From positions 160,029-224,028 of the forward strand of contig CANLWB010000011.1 of the NCBI GenBank assembly GCA_947494695.1: 64,000 nt of DNA, written 5' to 3'. Positions 19,333 to 28,816 of the stretch are shown in pieces. The stretch comes from an uncultured Flavobacteriaceae bacterium. Its GTDB lineage: Bacteria > Bacteroidota > Bacteroidia > Flavobacteriales > Flavobacteriaceae. Position 1 is the first letter of the stretch; each line of letters begins with the position of its first letter. Below the pieces are notes generated by a model. The model saw only the letters and a list, made by a program, of their open reading frames with translations, did not search any database and was not told where the DNA came from. Made by a program: the position numbers and the translations under genes.

Positions 19333-20079
19333 TTAAATTACCTTAGCTTCATTGTGAAGTAAGTCTACCAACTCATCTAAATTCTCTGCTGAAACCAATT
19401 TTACAGCACCCTTTGGCGCAGGCTTTTCAAATTTAACCGATGTTGTTTCTGCCGCGATATCAATAGCGTCTGCAACAGTCAATGGCTTTTGACGGGCCAT
19501 CATAATACCTCTCATATTTGGAATTCTAAGATCGCTTTCTTCAACCAATCCTTTTTGCCCTCCAATAACTAATGGAAGTGAAGTGGAAACCGTTTCTTTT
19601 CCTCCATCAATCTCTCTTATGGCCTTGGCTGCAGTACCATCTATCTCTAAACCAATACAATTATTCACAAAATTTGCACCAGTTAATCCGGCTACCATAC
19701 CTGGAACCATGCCTCCATTATAGTCAATAGATTCGCGACCAGCAATAACCAAATCATATCCTCCATCTTCAATAACTTTGGCTAAGTGTTTAGCAACAGA
19801 AAAACCATCTGTAGCTTCGGCATTTACTCTTATAGCAGCGTCTGCACCAATGGCTAATGCCTTACGTAATGTAGGTTCTGTATCGGGACTACCAACATTT
19901 ACAACAGTCACATTTGCACCTTGTTTTTCTTTAAACCACATGGCACGAGTTAAGCCAAATTCATCGTTTGGATTGATTACAAACTGCACCCCGTTTGTGT
20001 CAAATTTTGTGTCATTTTCACTGAAATTAATTTTCGATGTCGTATCAGGAACATGACTAATGCACACCAATATTTTCAT
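19333..20079 (-). CDS. etfB: Electron transfer flavoprotein beta subunit
   Basis: The 248-residue protein shows the ETF beta signature: MKILVCISHVPDT at the start, an AMP-binding region with VIAGRESIDYNGGMVPGMVAG, and the recognition loop near residues 185-195 (LRIPNMRGIMMA). The subunit binds AMP and docks with dehydrogenases. It is the first gene of the etfBA operon. The 415 bp upstream must contain its promoter. Confidence 0.96.
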   Translation of the reverse strand: MKILVCISHVPDTTSKINFSENDTKFDTNGVQFVINPNDEFGLTRAMWFKEKQGANVTVVNVGSPDTEPTLRKALAIGADAAIRVNAEATDGFSVAKHLAKVIEDGGYDLVIAGRESIDYNGGMVPGMVAGLTGANFVNNCIGLEIDGTAAKAIREIDGGKETVSTSLPLVIGGQKGLVEESDLRIPNMRGIMMARQKPLTVADAIDIAAETTSVKFEKPAPKGAVKLVSAENLDELVDLLHNEAKVI

Positions 20080-20494
20080 ATTACAACAGTTTAATTGTTT
20101 ATTTTATTTTTTTGGTCAGTAGCAGATCGATTTTAAGGAACTATCGATTGAAAAACAATAGTTTAAACCACATAACTATTGACTCATTTTTTAAGTTTAC
20201 GAAGGTAGTTATTTTATTTCGATTATTTGTTATGCATGCATAGTAAATAAATGCCATTAATTAACAAAATAAGGGTAATTGCTAATATTTATTTGCGAAT
20301 CAATAACACTTTAATTGATTAACTGAAGAATAAATAAAAGAATTAGAAGGAATTTAAAGTGACAAATCTTCATTATTCTTATGCAATTTCTATAAAATTA
20401 TCAATTTTCCCCAATCGATCATTTTACAGATGGTTTTTATATCAAAGTATAAGCAATAATTCCTATTTTTGCGTCTCGATTTAAAATATATTTA
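20080..20494. other. Divergent intergenic region between etfB and pdhB
   Basis: These 415 AT-rich bases hold no frame that looks coding. They separate two divergent central-metabolism genes. A consensus Bacteroidota -7 element for pdhB is listed separately. I found no riboswitch-like structure. Confidence 0.6.
20464..20471 (+). promoter_or_regulatory. -7 element (TAnnTTTG) of pdhB
   Basis: TATTTTTG matches the Bacteroidota -7 consensus TAnnTTTG exactly and lies 23 bp before the pdhB ATG. A clear -33 TTG box is not obvious. Confidence 0.55.
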
Positions 20495-21472
20495 ATGAAG
20501 ACAATTCAATTTAGAGAGGCTGTTTGCGAAGCCATGAGCGAAGAAATGCGCAAGGATGAGAGCGTTTATTTAATGGGTGAAGAAGTAGCAGAATATAATG
20601 GTGCTTATAAAGCATCAAAAGGTATGTTGGATGAGTTTGGGCCAAAGCGTGTTATTGATACACCCATTGCAGAGCTTGGTTTTGCCGGTATAGCTATTGG
20701 TTCTACGATGACTGGCAACAGGCCTATTGTTGAATATATGACATTTAACTTTTCTTTAGTTGGAATTGATCAAATTATAAATAACGCAGCAAAGATTAGA
20801 CAGATGTCTGGCGGACAGTTTAAGTGTCCGATTGTATTCCGTGGACCAACAGCATCTGCTGGTCAGTTAGGTGCGACACACTCACAGGCTTTTGAAAACT
20901 GGTTTGCTAATACTCCAGGACTAAAAGTTGTTGTACCATCAAATCCCTATGATGCTAAAGGCTTATTAAAGGCTGCGATTCGTGATGACGATCCGGTTAT
21001 TTTCATGGAAAGCGAGCAAATGTATGGAGATAAAGGTGAAGTGCCTGAAGGGGAGTATATATTACCATTAGGTGTTGCCGATATAAAAAGAGAAGGAAAC
21101 GATGTAACGATTGTATCCTTTGGAAAAATAATTAAGGAAGCTTATAAAGCGGCAGATGAATTAGAGAAAGAAGGTATTTCTTGTGAGATTATCGATTTAC
21201 GTACGGTTCGCCCAATGGATAGAAAAGCCATTCTAGAGTCTGTTAAAAAGACAAATAGATTGGTGATTTTAGAAGAAGCTTGGCCGTTTGGAAATGTATC
21301 TACCGAGATTACATACTTAGTGCAAAGTGAAGCTTTTGATTATTTAGATGCCCCAATCATAAAAATCAATACCGCAGATACACCTGCTCCATATTCTCCA
21401 GTTTTATTAGAAGAGTGGTTACCAAATAGTAACGATGTTATTAAAGCTGTAAAGAAGGTATTGTATAAATAA
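20495..21472 (+). CDS. pdhB: Pyruvate dehydrogenase E1 component, beta subunit
   Basis: The 325-residue protein has the transketolase-type pyrimidine-binding domain (FREAVCEAMSEEMRKDESVYLMGEEV, with the catalytic Glu near residue 28 or 29) and the C-terminal domain with IIDLRTVRPMD. With E1 alpha it decarboxylates pyruvate using thiamine diphosphate and acetylates the E2 lipoyl group. The E1 alpha and E2 genes are not adjacent. Sequence details (YNGAYKASKGM, VEYMTFNFS) favour the pyruvate over the branched-chain enzyme. Confidence 0.93.
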   Translation: MKTIQFREAVCEAMSEEMRKDESVYLMGEEVAEYNGAYKASKGMLDEFGPKRVIDTPIAELGFAGIAIGSTMTGNRPIVEYMTFNFSLVGIDQIINNAAKIRQMSGGQFKCPIVFRGPTASAGQLGATHSQAFENWFANTPGLKVVVPSNPYDAKGLLKAAIRDDDPVIFMESEQMYGDKGEVPEGEYILPLGVADIKREGNDVTIVSFGKIIKEAYKAADELEKEGISCEIIDLRTVRPMDRKAILESVKKTNRLVILEEAWPFGNVSTEITYLVQSEAFDYLDAPIIKINTADTPAPYSPVLLEEWLPNSNDVIKAVKKVLYK

Positions 21473-21496
21473 TTTATTTTTTTTTACGTTATATAG

Positions 21497-21530
21497 ACTT
21501 CATTAGCACGATTGTTGATGAAGTTTTTTG
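21497..21530 (+). terminator. Intrinsic terminator after pdhB
   Basis: The stem ACTTCAT (21497-21503) pairs with ATGAAGT (21518-21524) and is followed by a T-run. It lies between the pdhB stop and the DUF5686 start, so the two genes are probably separate transcripts. Confidence 0.65.
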
Positions 21531-21534
21531 TATT

Positions 21535-24039
21535 ATGAATAAAACGCTACTTATTGTTTCTATTTTCTGCGGAATTACTTCTGCCATAGCTCAAACCAAA
21601 GTTAGTGGCTATGTTTACGACGAATTTAACGAACCGGTATCCTTTGCGAACGTTATTTTTAAAGGATCTACAATTGGTACCATTACAAACGAGAATGGTA
21701 AGTTTTATCTGGAATCTGATGAAACCTGGAGTGCTTTAACCGTGTCTTTTATTGGTTATGAAACCTTGAAAGTGCCTTTAAGTAAAAAGGTGAATTACAA
21801 CATGAAATTTGTGCTTAAGGAAGAAAACGCACAGTTGGATCAGGTGGTTATTACCACTGGAAAACAATCAAAAAAGAATAATCCAGCGATCGATCTACTT
21901 AGGAAAATTTGGGAACATAAGCGTAAAAACGGGCTAAACTTATATAAACAGTATCAATACGATAAGTACGAGAAAGTAGAATTCGATATCAATACCATAG
22001 ACAGCGCGCTTATTAAGAGTAAGCTTTTTAGAGGCATGGAGTTTGTTTTTAATGAAGTAGACACCTCACGAGTAACAGGTAAGACCTACTTACCCATGTT
22101 TATTAACGAGGCCGTTTCTAAGGTTTATGGCGATAATATTTTAGACAAGGAGAAAGAGGTTTTAAGAGGAAATAGAAACTCAGGATTTAGCGATAATCAG
22201 GTGGTTATTGATTTTGTGGATGACTTGTATTCCGATTATAACGTTTACGATAATTATTTAAAGTTTTTCGATAAGAGTTTTGTAAGTCCGCTTTCCAGAA
22301 CCGGAATTAGTACATACAACTATGTGTTGTCTGATAGTTCATTCATAGATAATAAATGGTGTTATAACATTATTTACTACCCAAGGCGTAAGAACGAATT
22401 GACTTTTAAGGGCGATTTTTGGGTGGCCGATACCACATATGCCATCAAAGAAATTAACCTGCAAGCATCTAAAAGTGCCAATATTAACTGGGTAAAAGAG
22501 ATTTATATAGAACAGGAATTCGAGGTATTAAACGATTCTCTGTTTCTTGTTAAGCGCGACTATATGATGTCTGATTTTGCTCTAAATAAAAAGGAAAAAT
22601 CACGAGGTGTATATGGAAAGCGTACCACCTTATACGATAATTATGAGTTTGACAAGGAACTGGATAAGAAGTTCTACGACAAAGAAGTATATAATTATGA
22701 TAAGGATGTGTATCATAGAGAAGATGCCTTTTGGGTAGAAAATCGTCTGGAGTCTTTGAATAAAGATGAGAAGGGTATTTACAAAATGTTAGACACCTTA
22801 AAGACCGTTAAAAAGTTTAAACAATTATATAGTTTAGGCAGCATTTTGGCATCTGGATATATTGAGTTTAATAGGCTTCCTTTAGATTATGGTCCTATTT
22901 TTTCCACTCTTGGGTTTAACGATGTAGAAGGCACACGTTTAAGAGCAGGGGGGCGTACTTATTTTGGAAGGAATGATCTTTGGCGCCTGGAAGGGTTTTT
23001 AGCTTATGGTTTTAAGGATGATAAGTTTAAATATGGTATTTCAGGTAAGTGGCTGTTGGATAAGAAGAGCAGGCTTATTATTTCTGGAGGGAATCGCAGG
23101 GACGTAGAGCAAATAGGAGCGAGTTTAACAACATCTACAGATGTCTTGGGTCGAAGTTTGGCATCGTCTTCGGTAGTTGGAACTGGTGCAAACGATAAGT
23201 TAACATCAATAAATCTTACGAGTTTGGCTATTGAAGCAGAGCCTTGGCGAAACCTTATTTTTAGACTTAGCGGAAATTATAGAACATTAGAATCGGCATC
23301 ACCAACGTTCAGCTTAGATTATAATACACCAGATGGTATTGAATCTACGATTGAGCAGTTTGAAACATCGTTTTCGGTATCGCTTTTTCCAAAGCGTAAA
23401 ATGACCGGATTTGGAGTAGAACGCCGTGAGGCGAATGATGGTTTTGCTCGTATATTTGCTCAGGTCACCAGAGGCGATAAAACTTGGTTTGATAGTGATT
23501 TCGATTATACCAAAGTACAGGGCTCGTACATCCAACCTTGGCAGGTAGGTGGCTTTGGTAAGTTAACAACTACGATAGAGGTGGGTAAAACATTTGGAGA
23601 AGTGCCATTAGGTTTATTAAGTGTGATTCCAGGAAATCAAACCTATTTCTCTATTTATAATACTTTCTCGCAATTAGACTTTTATGAATTTGTATCAGAT
23701 ACCTATGCTTCATTGCATTTAGAACATAATTTCAATGGACGTATTTTTTCAAGAATTCCACTTTTAAGGAAATTAAATCTTCGTGAGATTGTAAGTGTTC
23801 GTGGTGTTTGGGGTGAAATCTCCGACGAGAATATTTTATTAAATACTACAGGTAACCCTAATGAGATTCCATTAGTAGCACCATCAGATATGCCCTATTA
23901 CGAGTATAGTTTAGGAGTAGGTAATATTTTTAAAGTGTTTAGAATAGACTTTAACTTTAGAGGTAATTACTTAAATGAGACCCAGTACCCCGATGCCAGA
24001 AAGTTTGGAGTTACTGGTACCTTTGGGTTTTATTTTTAA
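21535..24039 (+). CDS. DUF5686 outer membrane protein with CarboxypepD-regulatory-like N-terminal domain
   Basis: The 834-residue protein has a signal peptide (cut near AIAQT), then a carboxypeptidase-regulatory-like beta-sandwich (residues 22-108, with GYVYDEFNEPVSFANVIFKGST). The rest is the DUF5686 region, which ends in many aromatic beta strands consistent with an outer-membrane barrel and a final F. The family is widespread in Bacteroidota and its role is not established. The ATG at 21,535 directly follows the pdhB terminator. Confidence 0.88.
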   Translation: MNKTLLIVSIFCGITSAIAQTKVSGYVYDEFNEPVSFANVIFKGSTIGTITNENGKFYLESDETWSALTVSFIGYETLKVPLSKKVNYNMKFVLKEENAQLDQVVITTGKQSKKNNPAIDLLRKIWEHKRKNGLNLYKQYQYDKYEKVEFDINTIDSALIKSKLFRGMEFVFNEVDTSRVTGKTYLPMFINEAVSKVYGDNILDKEKEVLRGNRNSGFSDNQVVIDFVDDLYSDYNVYDNYLKFFDKSFVSPLSRTGISTYNYVLSDSSFIDNKWCYNIIYYPRRKNELTFKGDFWVADTTYAIKEINLQASKSANINWVKEIYIEQEFEVLNDSLFLVKRDYMMSDFALNKKEKSRGVYGKRTTLYDNYEFDKELDKKFYDKEVYNYDKDVYHREDAFWVENRLESLNKDEKGIYKMLDTLKTVKKFKQLYSLGSILASGYIEFNRLPLDYGPIFSTLGFNDVEGTRLRAGGRTYFGRNDLWRLEGFLAYGFKDDKFKYGISGKWLLDKKSRLIISGGNRRDVEQIGASLTTSTDVLGRSLASSSVVGTGANDKLTSINLTSLAIEAEPWRNLIFRLSGNYRTLESASPTFSLDYNTPDGIESTIEQFETSFSVSLFPKRKMTGFGVERREANDGFARIFAQVTRGDKTWFDSDFDYTKVQGSYIQPWQVGGFGKLTTTIEVGKTFGEVPLGLLSVIPGNQTYFSIYNTFSQLDFYEFVSDTYASLHLEHNFNGRIFSRIPLLRKLNLREIVSVRGVWGEISDENILLNTTGNPNEIPLVAPSDMPYYEYSLGVGNIFKVFRIDFNFRGNYLNETQYPDARKFGVTGTFGFYF

Positions 24040-24238
24040 GAACACGGGGATTACTAATTGCTTCTCATAGTACTACAAAGGTTAAGTTAAAAATTGCATT
24101 TTTAATTTTCGGTTTTCCAGATAATAATACTATTGTTAAAAATAACGAAAGGCATATTTTGTTTTTGGGACCCAATAATGCCGACGAATTTACCTGAGCA
24201 GTTTCTTGCAGAATAAACAGAGTTAAATGCTATTAAAG

Positions 24239-24285
24239 GTCGCCTTAACCACCGGTCTGTTCGGCAGACAGACGGTTAAGGCGAC
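24239..24285. repeat. Long GC-rich hairpin after the DUF5686 gene
   Basis: GTCGCCTTAACC (24239-24250) and GGTTAAGGCGAC (24274-24285) are exact reverse complements, with an inner GTCTG/CAGAC pair (24255-24259 and 24265-24269). It is much richer in GC than its surroundings and lies 200 bp from the gene end. It may be a REP-like element or a distal terminator. The remainder of the 446-bp gap shows nothing else. Confidence 0.75.
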
Positions 24286-24485
24286 ATGTGTAACATCATT
24301 GGTGAGATTATTTTAAAAAGGGTATTAAACTTACCATTGTCAATAGAAATTTTCTGAAGTTCTAAGACTTCAATAAAAGATCAAGAGGTCAACAGTTTTA
24401 GATTTCAGGGGGGAGTATCCCGTCCCTTTCATCAATAATAATGCCTTTTGTTTTGATATCTGTTGATCACCATTGCGGTGTGATT

Positions 24486-25082
24486 TTACCTCTTGTCTTG
24501 TCTCTTTAGTTTCTCAATACGTACTTTTTTTGCTTCAGAAACATTACCGGTTTCAGCATATATCTTTATTTCGCTTAGAGCTTCTGGAAGTCCTTTTTTA
24601 ACGGTTCTTCTAATTTTGCCTCCAAACAAAAACCCTATAAATTTTTTAAGGTGCATGGTGGCTTCCATTTTTAGGATAGACTGATTTGCACCAATTTCTG
24701 AAACGCTCCAATGGTTACCAACAAATACAACAAAGCCAGGGCCACCCTCGGTTAATTCGTAGGCAAGTTCTCTGGTGGTGTCATTAAACAAAGTTAATTT
24801 TTCATGTAGTACATTGAACCCTTTAACGTTTACATGACAAACCCGTTCACTACACGAGGCACCTTCAAACTCAGGTGTTCCCGAACCTATGGCCTTATCT
24901 ATACCCGAAAGCCAAACACCAACATCCTGAAACTCTCTAACAATATTCCAAAGCGAATCTGCCGATACATTGATTATTTCACTGGTATGTGTGATTCTGA
25001 TTTCCTTGTACTTTTTTTTCTGTGCCATAACTGTTAAATTAAATGTAATTGAAACTACTATCAATGCTATTATTTTGTTCAT
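24486..25082 (-). CDS. SRPBCC (START-like) family protein, secreted
   Basis: The best start is the ATG at 25,082 (MNKIIALIVVSITFNL), which gives a signal peptide cut after VMAQ; the longer frame adds 17 residues with no support. The 198-residue product has a polyketide cyclase/START-like fold: ITHTSEIINVSADSLWNIVREFQDVGVWLSGI at the start and SILKMEATMHLKKFIGFL before the long final helix. Members bind hydrophobic ligands. No function is assigned. It lies 69 bp from the AraC gene on the same strand. Confidence 0.8.
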   Translation of the reverse strand: MNKIIALIVVSITFNLTVMAQKKKYKEIRITHTSEIINVSADSLWNIVREFQDVGVWLSGIDKAIGSGTPEFEGASCSERVCHVNVKGFNVLHEKLTLFNDTTRELAYELTEGGPGFVVFVGNHWSVSEIGANQSILKMEATMHLKKFIGFLFGGKIRRTVKKGLPEALSEIKIYAETGNVSEAKKVRIEKLKRQDKR

Positions 25083-25151
25083 GATTAAATATTTAAACGA
25101 TAGCACAAAGGTTGGGAATGTGGCAAAGAACAACTTTCTGATTTAGCTCAA

Positions 25152-25985
25152 CTACTTTCTGTTTTGGTTCAAACGATAACCAGAAGGAGAATTATTGAAT
25201 TTTTGTCTAAAAGAAGCAGAAAATGTAGTGATATCTTGAAACCCTACTTCAAAAGCAATATTGGATATGGTTTTTTGCGTTGAACATAAAAGTTTGGCTG
25301 CATACTCTAATCGCTTATTCTTTATATAATGTGAAGGCGTATCGTTGTAAATTTTCTTAAACTCACGCTTAAAAGAGGATAGGCTTTTGTTGCAAATAAA
25401 AGCTAATTCCTGCATGTTTATGCTACTAAATATGTTGCTTTCTATCACAGAAGTAAAATGAAGTTTATCTGGAGTAAACAGATCGGCTATGAATTGCTGA
25501 GTGGTTTTATGTTTTTCTGATTTTAACAGAATTAAAATAAATTCTTTTATTTTTAATAACGCCAGTGTTTCGTCCATTAAATTGGGATTCTCAAAATAGA
25601 TAGTCAAATTATCAACAAACTTGTCGAGAAGTTTATTGCCAATCTGTTTACCAGACGACATAGTTTGTGTTTGCTCTTCTAGAAATTTTGGTGTTTGATA
25701 TTTATAAATTTCATGGAGTACATCGGGATAAAAGTAAATAACCAAACCATCCCAATTGCCTTCCTGAAGATGAGAAACGTAATTTCCACATTTTTTAATA
25801 AGACCTTCCTTTGGTCCGATATTCACTGCTCCATGTGAGTCAAAAGTATCAAAAGCCCCTTTAATCGTATAAAAAAAGCAAGCTTTATTATCCATTTTAC
25901 CCGATACTTGAAGTGGGGTCTTAAACTTGATTCGTTGAAACAATGGTTTTTCTTGAAAACTAATGGTGCTTTCTTCTAAAATCAT
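25152..25985 (-). CDS. AraC-family transcriptional regulator
   Basis: The 277-residue protein has an N-terminal cupin-like sensing half and a C-terminal AraC double helix-turn-helix (residues 175-275). The DNA-binding part shows MQELAFICNKSLSSFKREFKKIYNDTPSHYIKNKRLEYA and the second helix pair ISNIAFEVGFQDITTFSASFRQKFNNSPSGYR. It is the first gene before the SRPBCC gene on the same strand, which it may control. The inducer is unknown. Confidence 0.92.
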   Translation of the reverse strand: MILEESTISFQEKPLFQRIKFKTPLQVSGKMDNKACFFYTIKGAFDTFDSHGAVNIGPKEGLIKKCGNYVSHLQEGNWDGLVIYFYPDVLHEIYKYQTPKFLEEQTQTMSSGKQIGNKLLDKFVDNLTIYFENPNLMDETLALLKIKEFILILLKSEKHKTTQQFIADLFTPDKLHFTSVIESNIFSSINMQELAFICNKSLSSFKREFKKIYNDTPSHYIKNKRLEYAAKLLCSTQKTISNIAFEVGFQDITTFSASFRQKFNNSPSGYRLNQNRK

Positions 25986-26171
25986 AGCGTAAAAATAAAA
26001 ACCTATAATGATTATAACTTTCTAAAAAAGTCCAAAAGTCTCATTACGATTATCCTTCTTTAAAGTATAGGTTTTTAAGATCAAAATTTAAACTCAAACA
26101 GACCTAAATCAAATCCGTTTTCCTGAGACCTTAAAGCGTTTTGTATATCAGAGTTAATACCAAATTTCAAT

Positions 26172-26660
26172 TCATAGTTTTATGTAGGCTCCGGCAAATA
26201 CATTTATTTTTCTTTGCGCTATACTATCATATAAGAACAAATACATTTTAGATAGTTTGTGTTGTAGGTTTACATCTATTCTAAATTCAACAGATTCTTT
26301 AGGTCTATGCTCACAATTAATTTTGTATCTCAAGGATGTCACCACGCCCTGGTTAACCACTTTATATAGATTATGGGAATAGATTTTTCCTAAATCACCA
26401 AAGATTAAAGGAGAAGAAAAATAAGGACTTTTAGGGTGAGCCAAAGATCCATGGGCCAGTGGTGTGATATATTCTTTTTGACGAAATTCCTGAAGACCAT
26501 CGAAAGTTTTTGCCAGATTAAAAAAGTCTGTTGTGATGAGTTCACCTTTCTCTTTTAAAATAGGGTCAAGTTCGTTTAATGTAATGGTTGGGTATTCCTT
26601 TTTACCACAGGAAACAGAAATAACGGTTATACTTAAAAGGACGAGTAGTTGTTTTTTCAT
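26172..26660 (-). CDS. Hypothetical lipoprotein
   Basis: The 162-residue protein starts with a lipoprotein signal with the lipobox ISVSC (Cys18). The mature part is mixed alpha/beta without a motif I recognise; FRIDVNLQHKLSKMYLFLYD near the end looks like a beta-strand pair. It stands alone on the minus strand between the AraC gene and the DUF4157 gene, with about 190 and 245 bp on either side. Confidence 0.6.
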   Translation of the reverse strand: MKKQLLVLLSITVISVSCGKKEYPTITLNELDPILKEKGELITTDFFNLAKTFDGLQEFRQKEYITPLAHGSLAHPKSPYFSSPLIFGDLGKIYSHNLYKVVNQGVVTSLRYKINCEHRPKESVEFRIDVNLQHKLSKMYLFLYDSIAQRKINVFAGAYIKL

Positions 26661-26905
26661 GGGGCTTAATCGTTAGATTACATGATATTAACGATTTTAA
26701 ATGTGAAATATTTTTTACGCATCCTGTCTTAAGTATGTTTTATGAAGGTTACGTCCACTCAGCCCAGCCTTTTTACTTCAGAATGTGTCGTTTGCTTAAC
26801 GCGCTCCGGTGATCGAATTATTTTAATACTTAAAAAGTTTACAAAATTCGTTTGATTTTATCTGGTCATCAATTTGGTTTTATCCTATCTTTATAATCGC
26901 ATATA

Positions 26906-28219
26906 TTATTTTTTTGGCGATACATACAGACCATTTTGAGGGTCGTCATTGTCGGCAATAAGTTTTCTTTGATGTGCATAAAGCTTTTGATATAAAGTGC
27001 CGGCAACCTTCAATACTTTAGCCCCATATTCAAGGAAGATGTCCTTCACTTTAGCTTCATTGATATCGGCAGCAAGTAGTAAAGCTTCTCCTTCTTTGGC
27101 AACGTCCTTAGCTGCTGCAAGCTCTAGTTTACAATCGGTAAAAATAGCTTTGTATTCTACAGTTTCTTCTGCTGTTCGATCTCTTTTGGAATATGAATAC
27201 CCATCGTCCATCAAAACTCCAAGCCCTCTATTAGAGTATACAGTTGTAGAATGACCCAATTCTTTGGCAAGTTCTTCGGCATACGATGCCGAGCCTCCTC
27301 TTCCCGATTTACAGGATAGCAAGTCTATAACCTCATTGGTTTCGTTGACTCCTGAAGCCATTAAAAGACTAGCAAGTTTTTTGGCGCTCATACCAGCATA
27401 ACTACCTCTCTGACCATACCCATGTCCTCGAAGGCCTATTTGTTCATCTTTTATGTCCGATTTGCCCAAAATAGATAGCAAAGTAACCCTATCATCAATA
27501 CCGTTGATAAGCATTTGGTATATACCTACAAATTGGTTAAAGTCCAATTGAGATTTTTCTACAACAATAATACGTTGTATAATTTCTTGCCTTTGTGTGG
27601 AATTCTGATTATTCCCGGAGTTATATAAATCTACTAAAAGACCTCCATCGAATTGAGAAAAATCGACTGTAGATCTTGCAGGCATACTATTAGCTTTAGC
27701 TCCCATCACATCGGCTTCTTTTTCTAAATGTTGGTCATCGTTTATATTAACCTTGCCTTTCATTTGCATAGTAGGTTTTACACGTCCTTGCTTTTGCTGA
27801 ACAACATGCCAGGCTTCATGTGGTAGGTGTTTTTCCTGGCCGGATGCCATATGAATATTGGTGCCTTGAGCATAGGCGTGCGCATTTAATTGTGCGGGTT
27901 TATCTGAATTGAAATGTACCTTGACATCGTCCATTGAGTAACCGGAGAGATTTTCAATTCCAGACTTTAAATTATCTGGTAAACCGGTGTTGTTTTTCTG
28001 CTTTTGAATTGGCTGTTGCTGATTGGAATGTTCATTTGCCGTTGTTTGCAATTGAGCTATTTGCTCGGTTCTTGAACTGTTGTTTGCTATGTTTTGAAAT
28101 TTTCTCTGTGTGATTGCTTCAGGCCGATTATCTGCAAATTGAAGCGCTTGTTTATTAGCAATCTGTTGTGACAAAGCGGTATTTGCCATCGATTTTTTTT
28201 TGTCAAAGGTGGTTTTCAT
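26906..28219 (-). CDS. DUF4157 (eCIS core) protein with putative C80-like cysteine peptidase domain
   Basis: This 437-residue protein has no signal peptide. Residues 1-75 are Gln/Asn-rich and disordered. Residues 80-170 form a DUF4157 domain with the metallopeptidase-like HEAWH at 134-138 and a later ADVMG. Residues 215-345 look like a clan CD caspase-fold domain: RGHGYGQRGSYAGMSAKKLA gives His266 and DLLSCKSG gives Cys303. That spacing fits the MARTX/C80 family. DUF4157 marks cargo or effectors of extracellular contractile injection systems and polymorphic toxins, though no such structural genes are in the window. The remaining 90 residues are helical. Confidence 0.75.
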   Translation of the reverse strand: MKTTFDKKKSMANTALSQQIANKQALQFADNRPEAITQRKFQNIANNSSRTEQIAQLQTTANEHSNQQQPIQKQKNNTGLPDNLKSGIENLSGYSMDDVKVHFNSDKPAQLNAHAYAQGTNIHMASGQEKHLPHEAWHVVQQKQGRVKPTMQMKGKVNINDDQHLEKEADVMGAKANSMPARSTVDFSQFDGGLLVDLYNSGNNQNSTQRQEIIQRIIVVEKSQLDFNQFVGIYQMLINGIDDRVTLLSILGKSDIKDEQIGLRGHGYGQRGSYAGMSAKKLASLLMASGVNETNEVIDLLSCKSGRGGSASYAEELAKELGHSTTVYSNRGLGVLMDDGYSYSKRDRTAEETVEYKAIFTDCKLELAAAKDVAKEGEALLLAADINEAKVKDIFLEYGAKVLKVAGTLYQKLYAHQRKLIADNDDPQNGLYVSPKK

Positions 28220-28816
28220 TTTCTTTTAGGGTTTTTGACTTTTTGTTTGGTAGGGAATCCAATTTAGGTAAAAAAAGAATGGTTTATGGCAAAATCTTAT
28301 AGAATTTAATATAAAGAAGACCTTAAAATCTTATAGATTGTCATCTCTGTAGCTTGAAAATTTTAAGATATTGATTTGTGAATTATTTTTTATTTCTTTG
28401 AATGATAGTGACTTGTGGTATTGTTTCTATTATCCTGTAAGTGTTATGAGTCATGTCATGAAGTGAGCTTGCGTCTATTAATTAAAACTATGGTTTTCAA
28501 ATTTATTTCATGTATGGTAAATTCAGGAAGCGTTCTGTTCCTGTTTTTTAAACCAGTCCTCTATTGAATCTTTTAAATTCATTTTTTTGGTGTAGTTTTA
28601 TTTTAGAAGTTGTAAGCTTTTTCAATTTTGTAATGGGTTATTGACCCGAAACATCTCAAAATATTCGATTCTATTGTTAAATTCGGAAAAACTAGATCGT
28701 TTGTATTATTTTTACAGGCTCCTTGGTTTAAAATGTATGCCGTACATATAAGGGTAAGAATTTAAGTAAAGAGTTAACTAGAGAGTTAACTAAAGCAAAA
28801 CATATAATAAAACACT
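28220..28816. other. 597-bp intergenic region upstream of dnaG
   Basis: No convincing gene. A 19-residue frame on the minus strand (28,523-28,582, MNLKDSIEDWFKKQEQ) has an A-rich leader but no known relative. AAAATCTTATAGA occurs twice (near 28,290 and 28,325). GAGTTAACT occurs twice at about 28,771 and 28,782, close to the dnaG start, and could be a regulator site. Confidence 0.4.
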
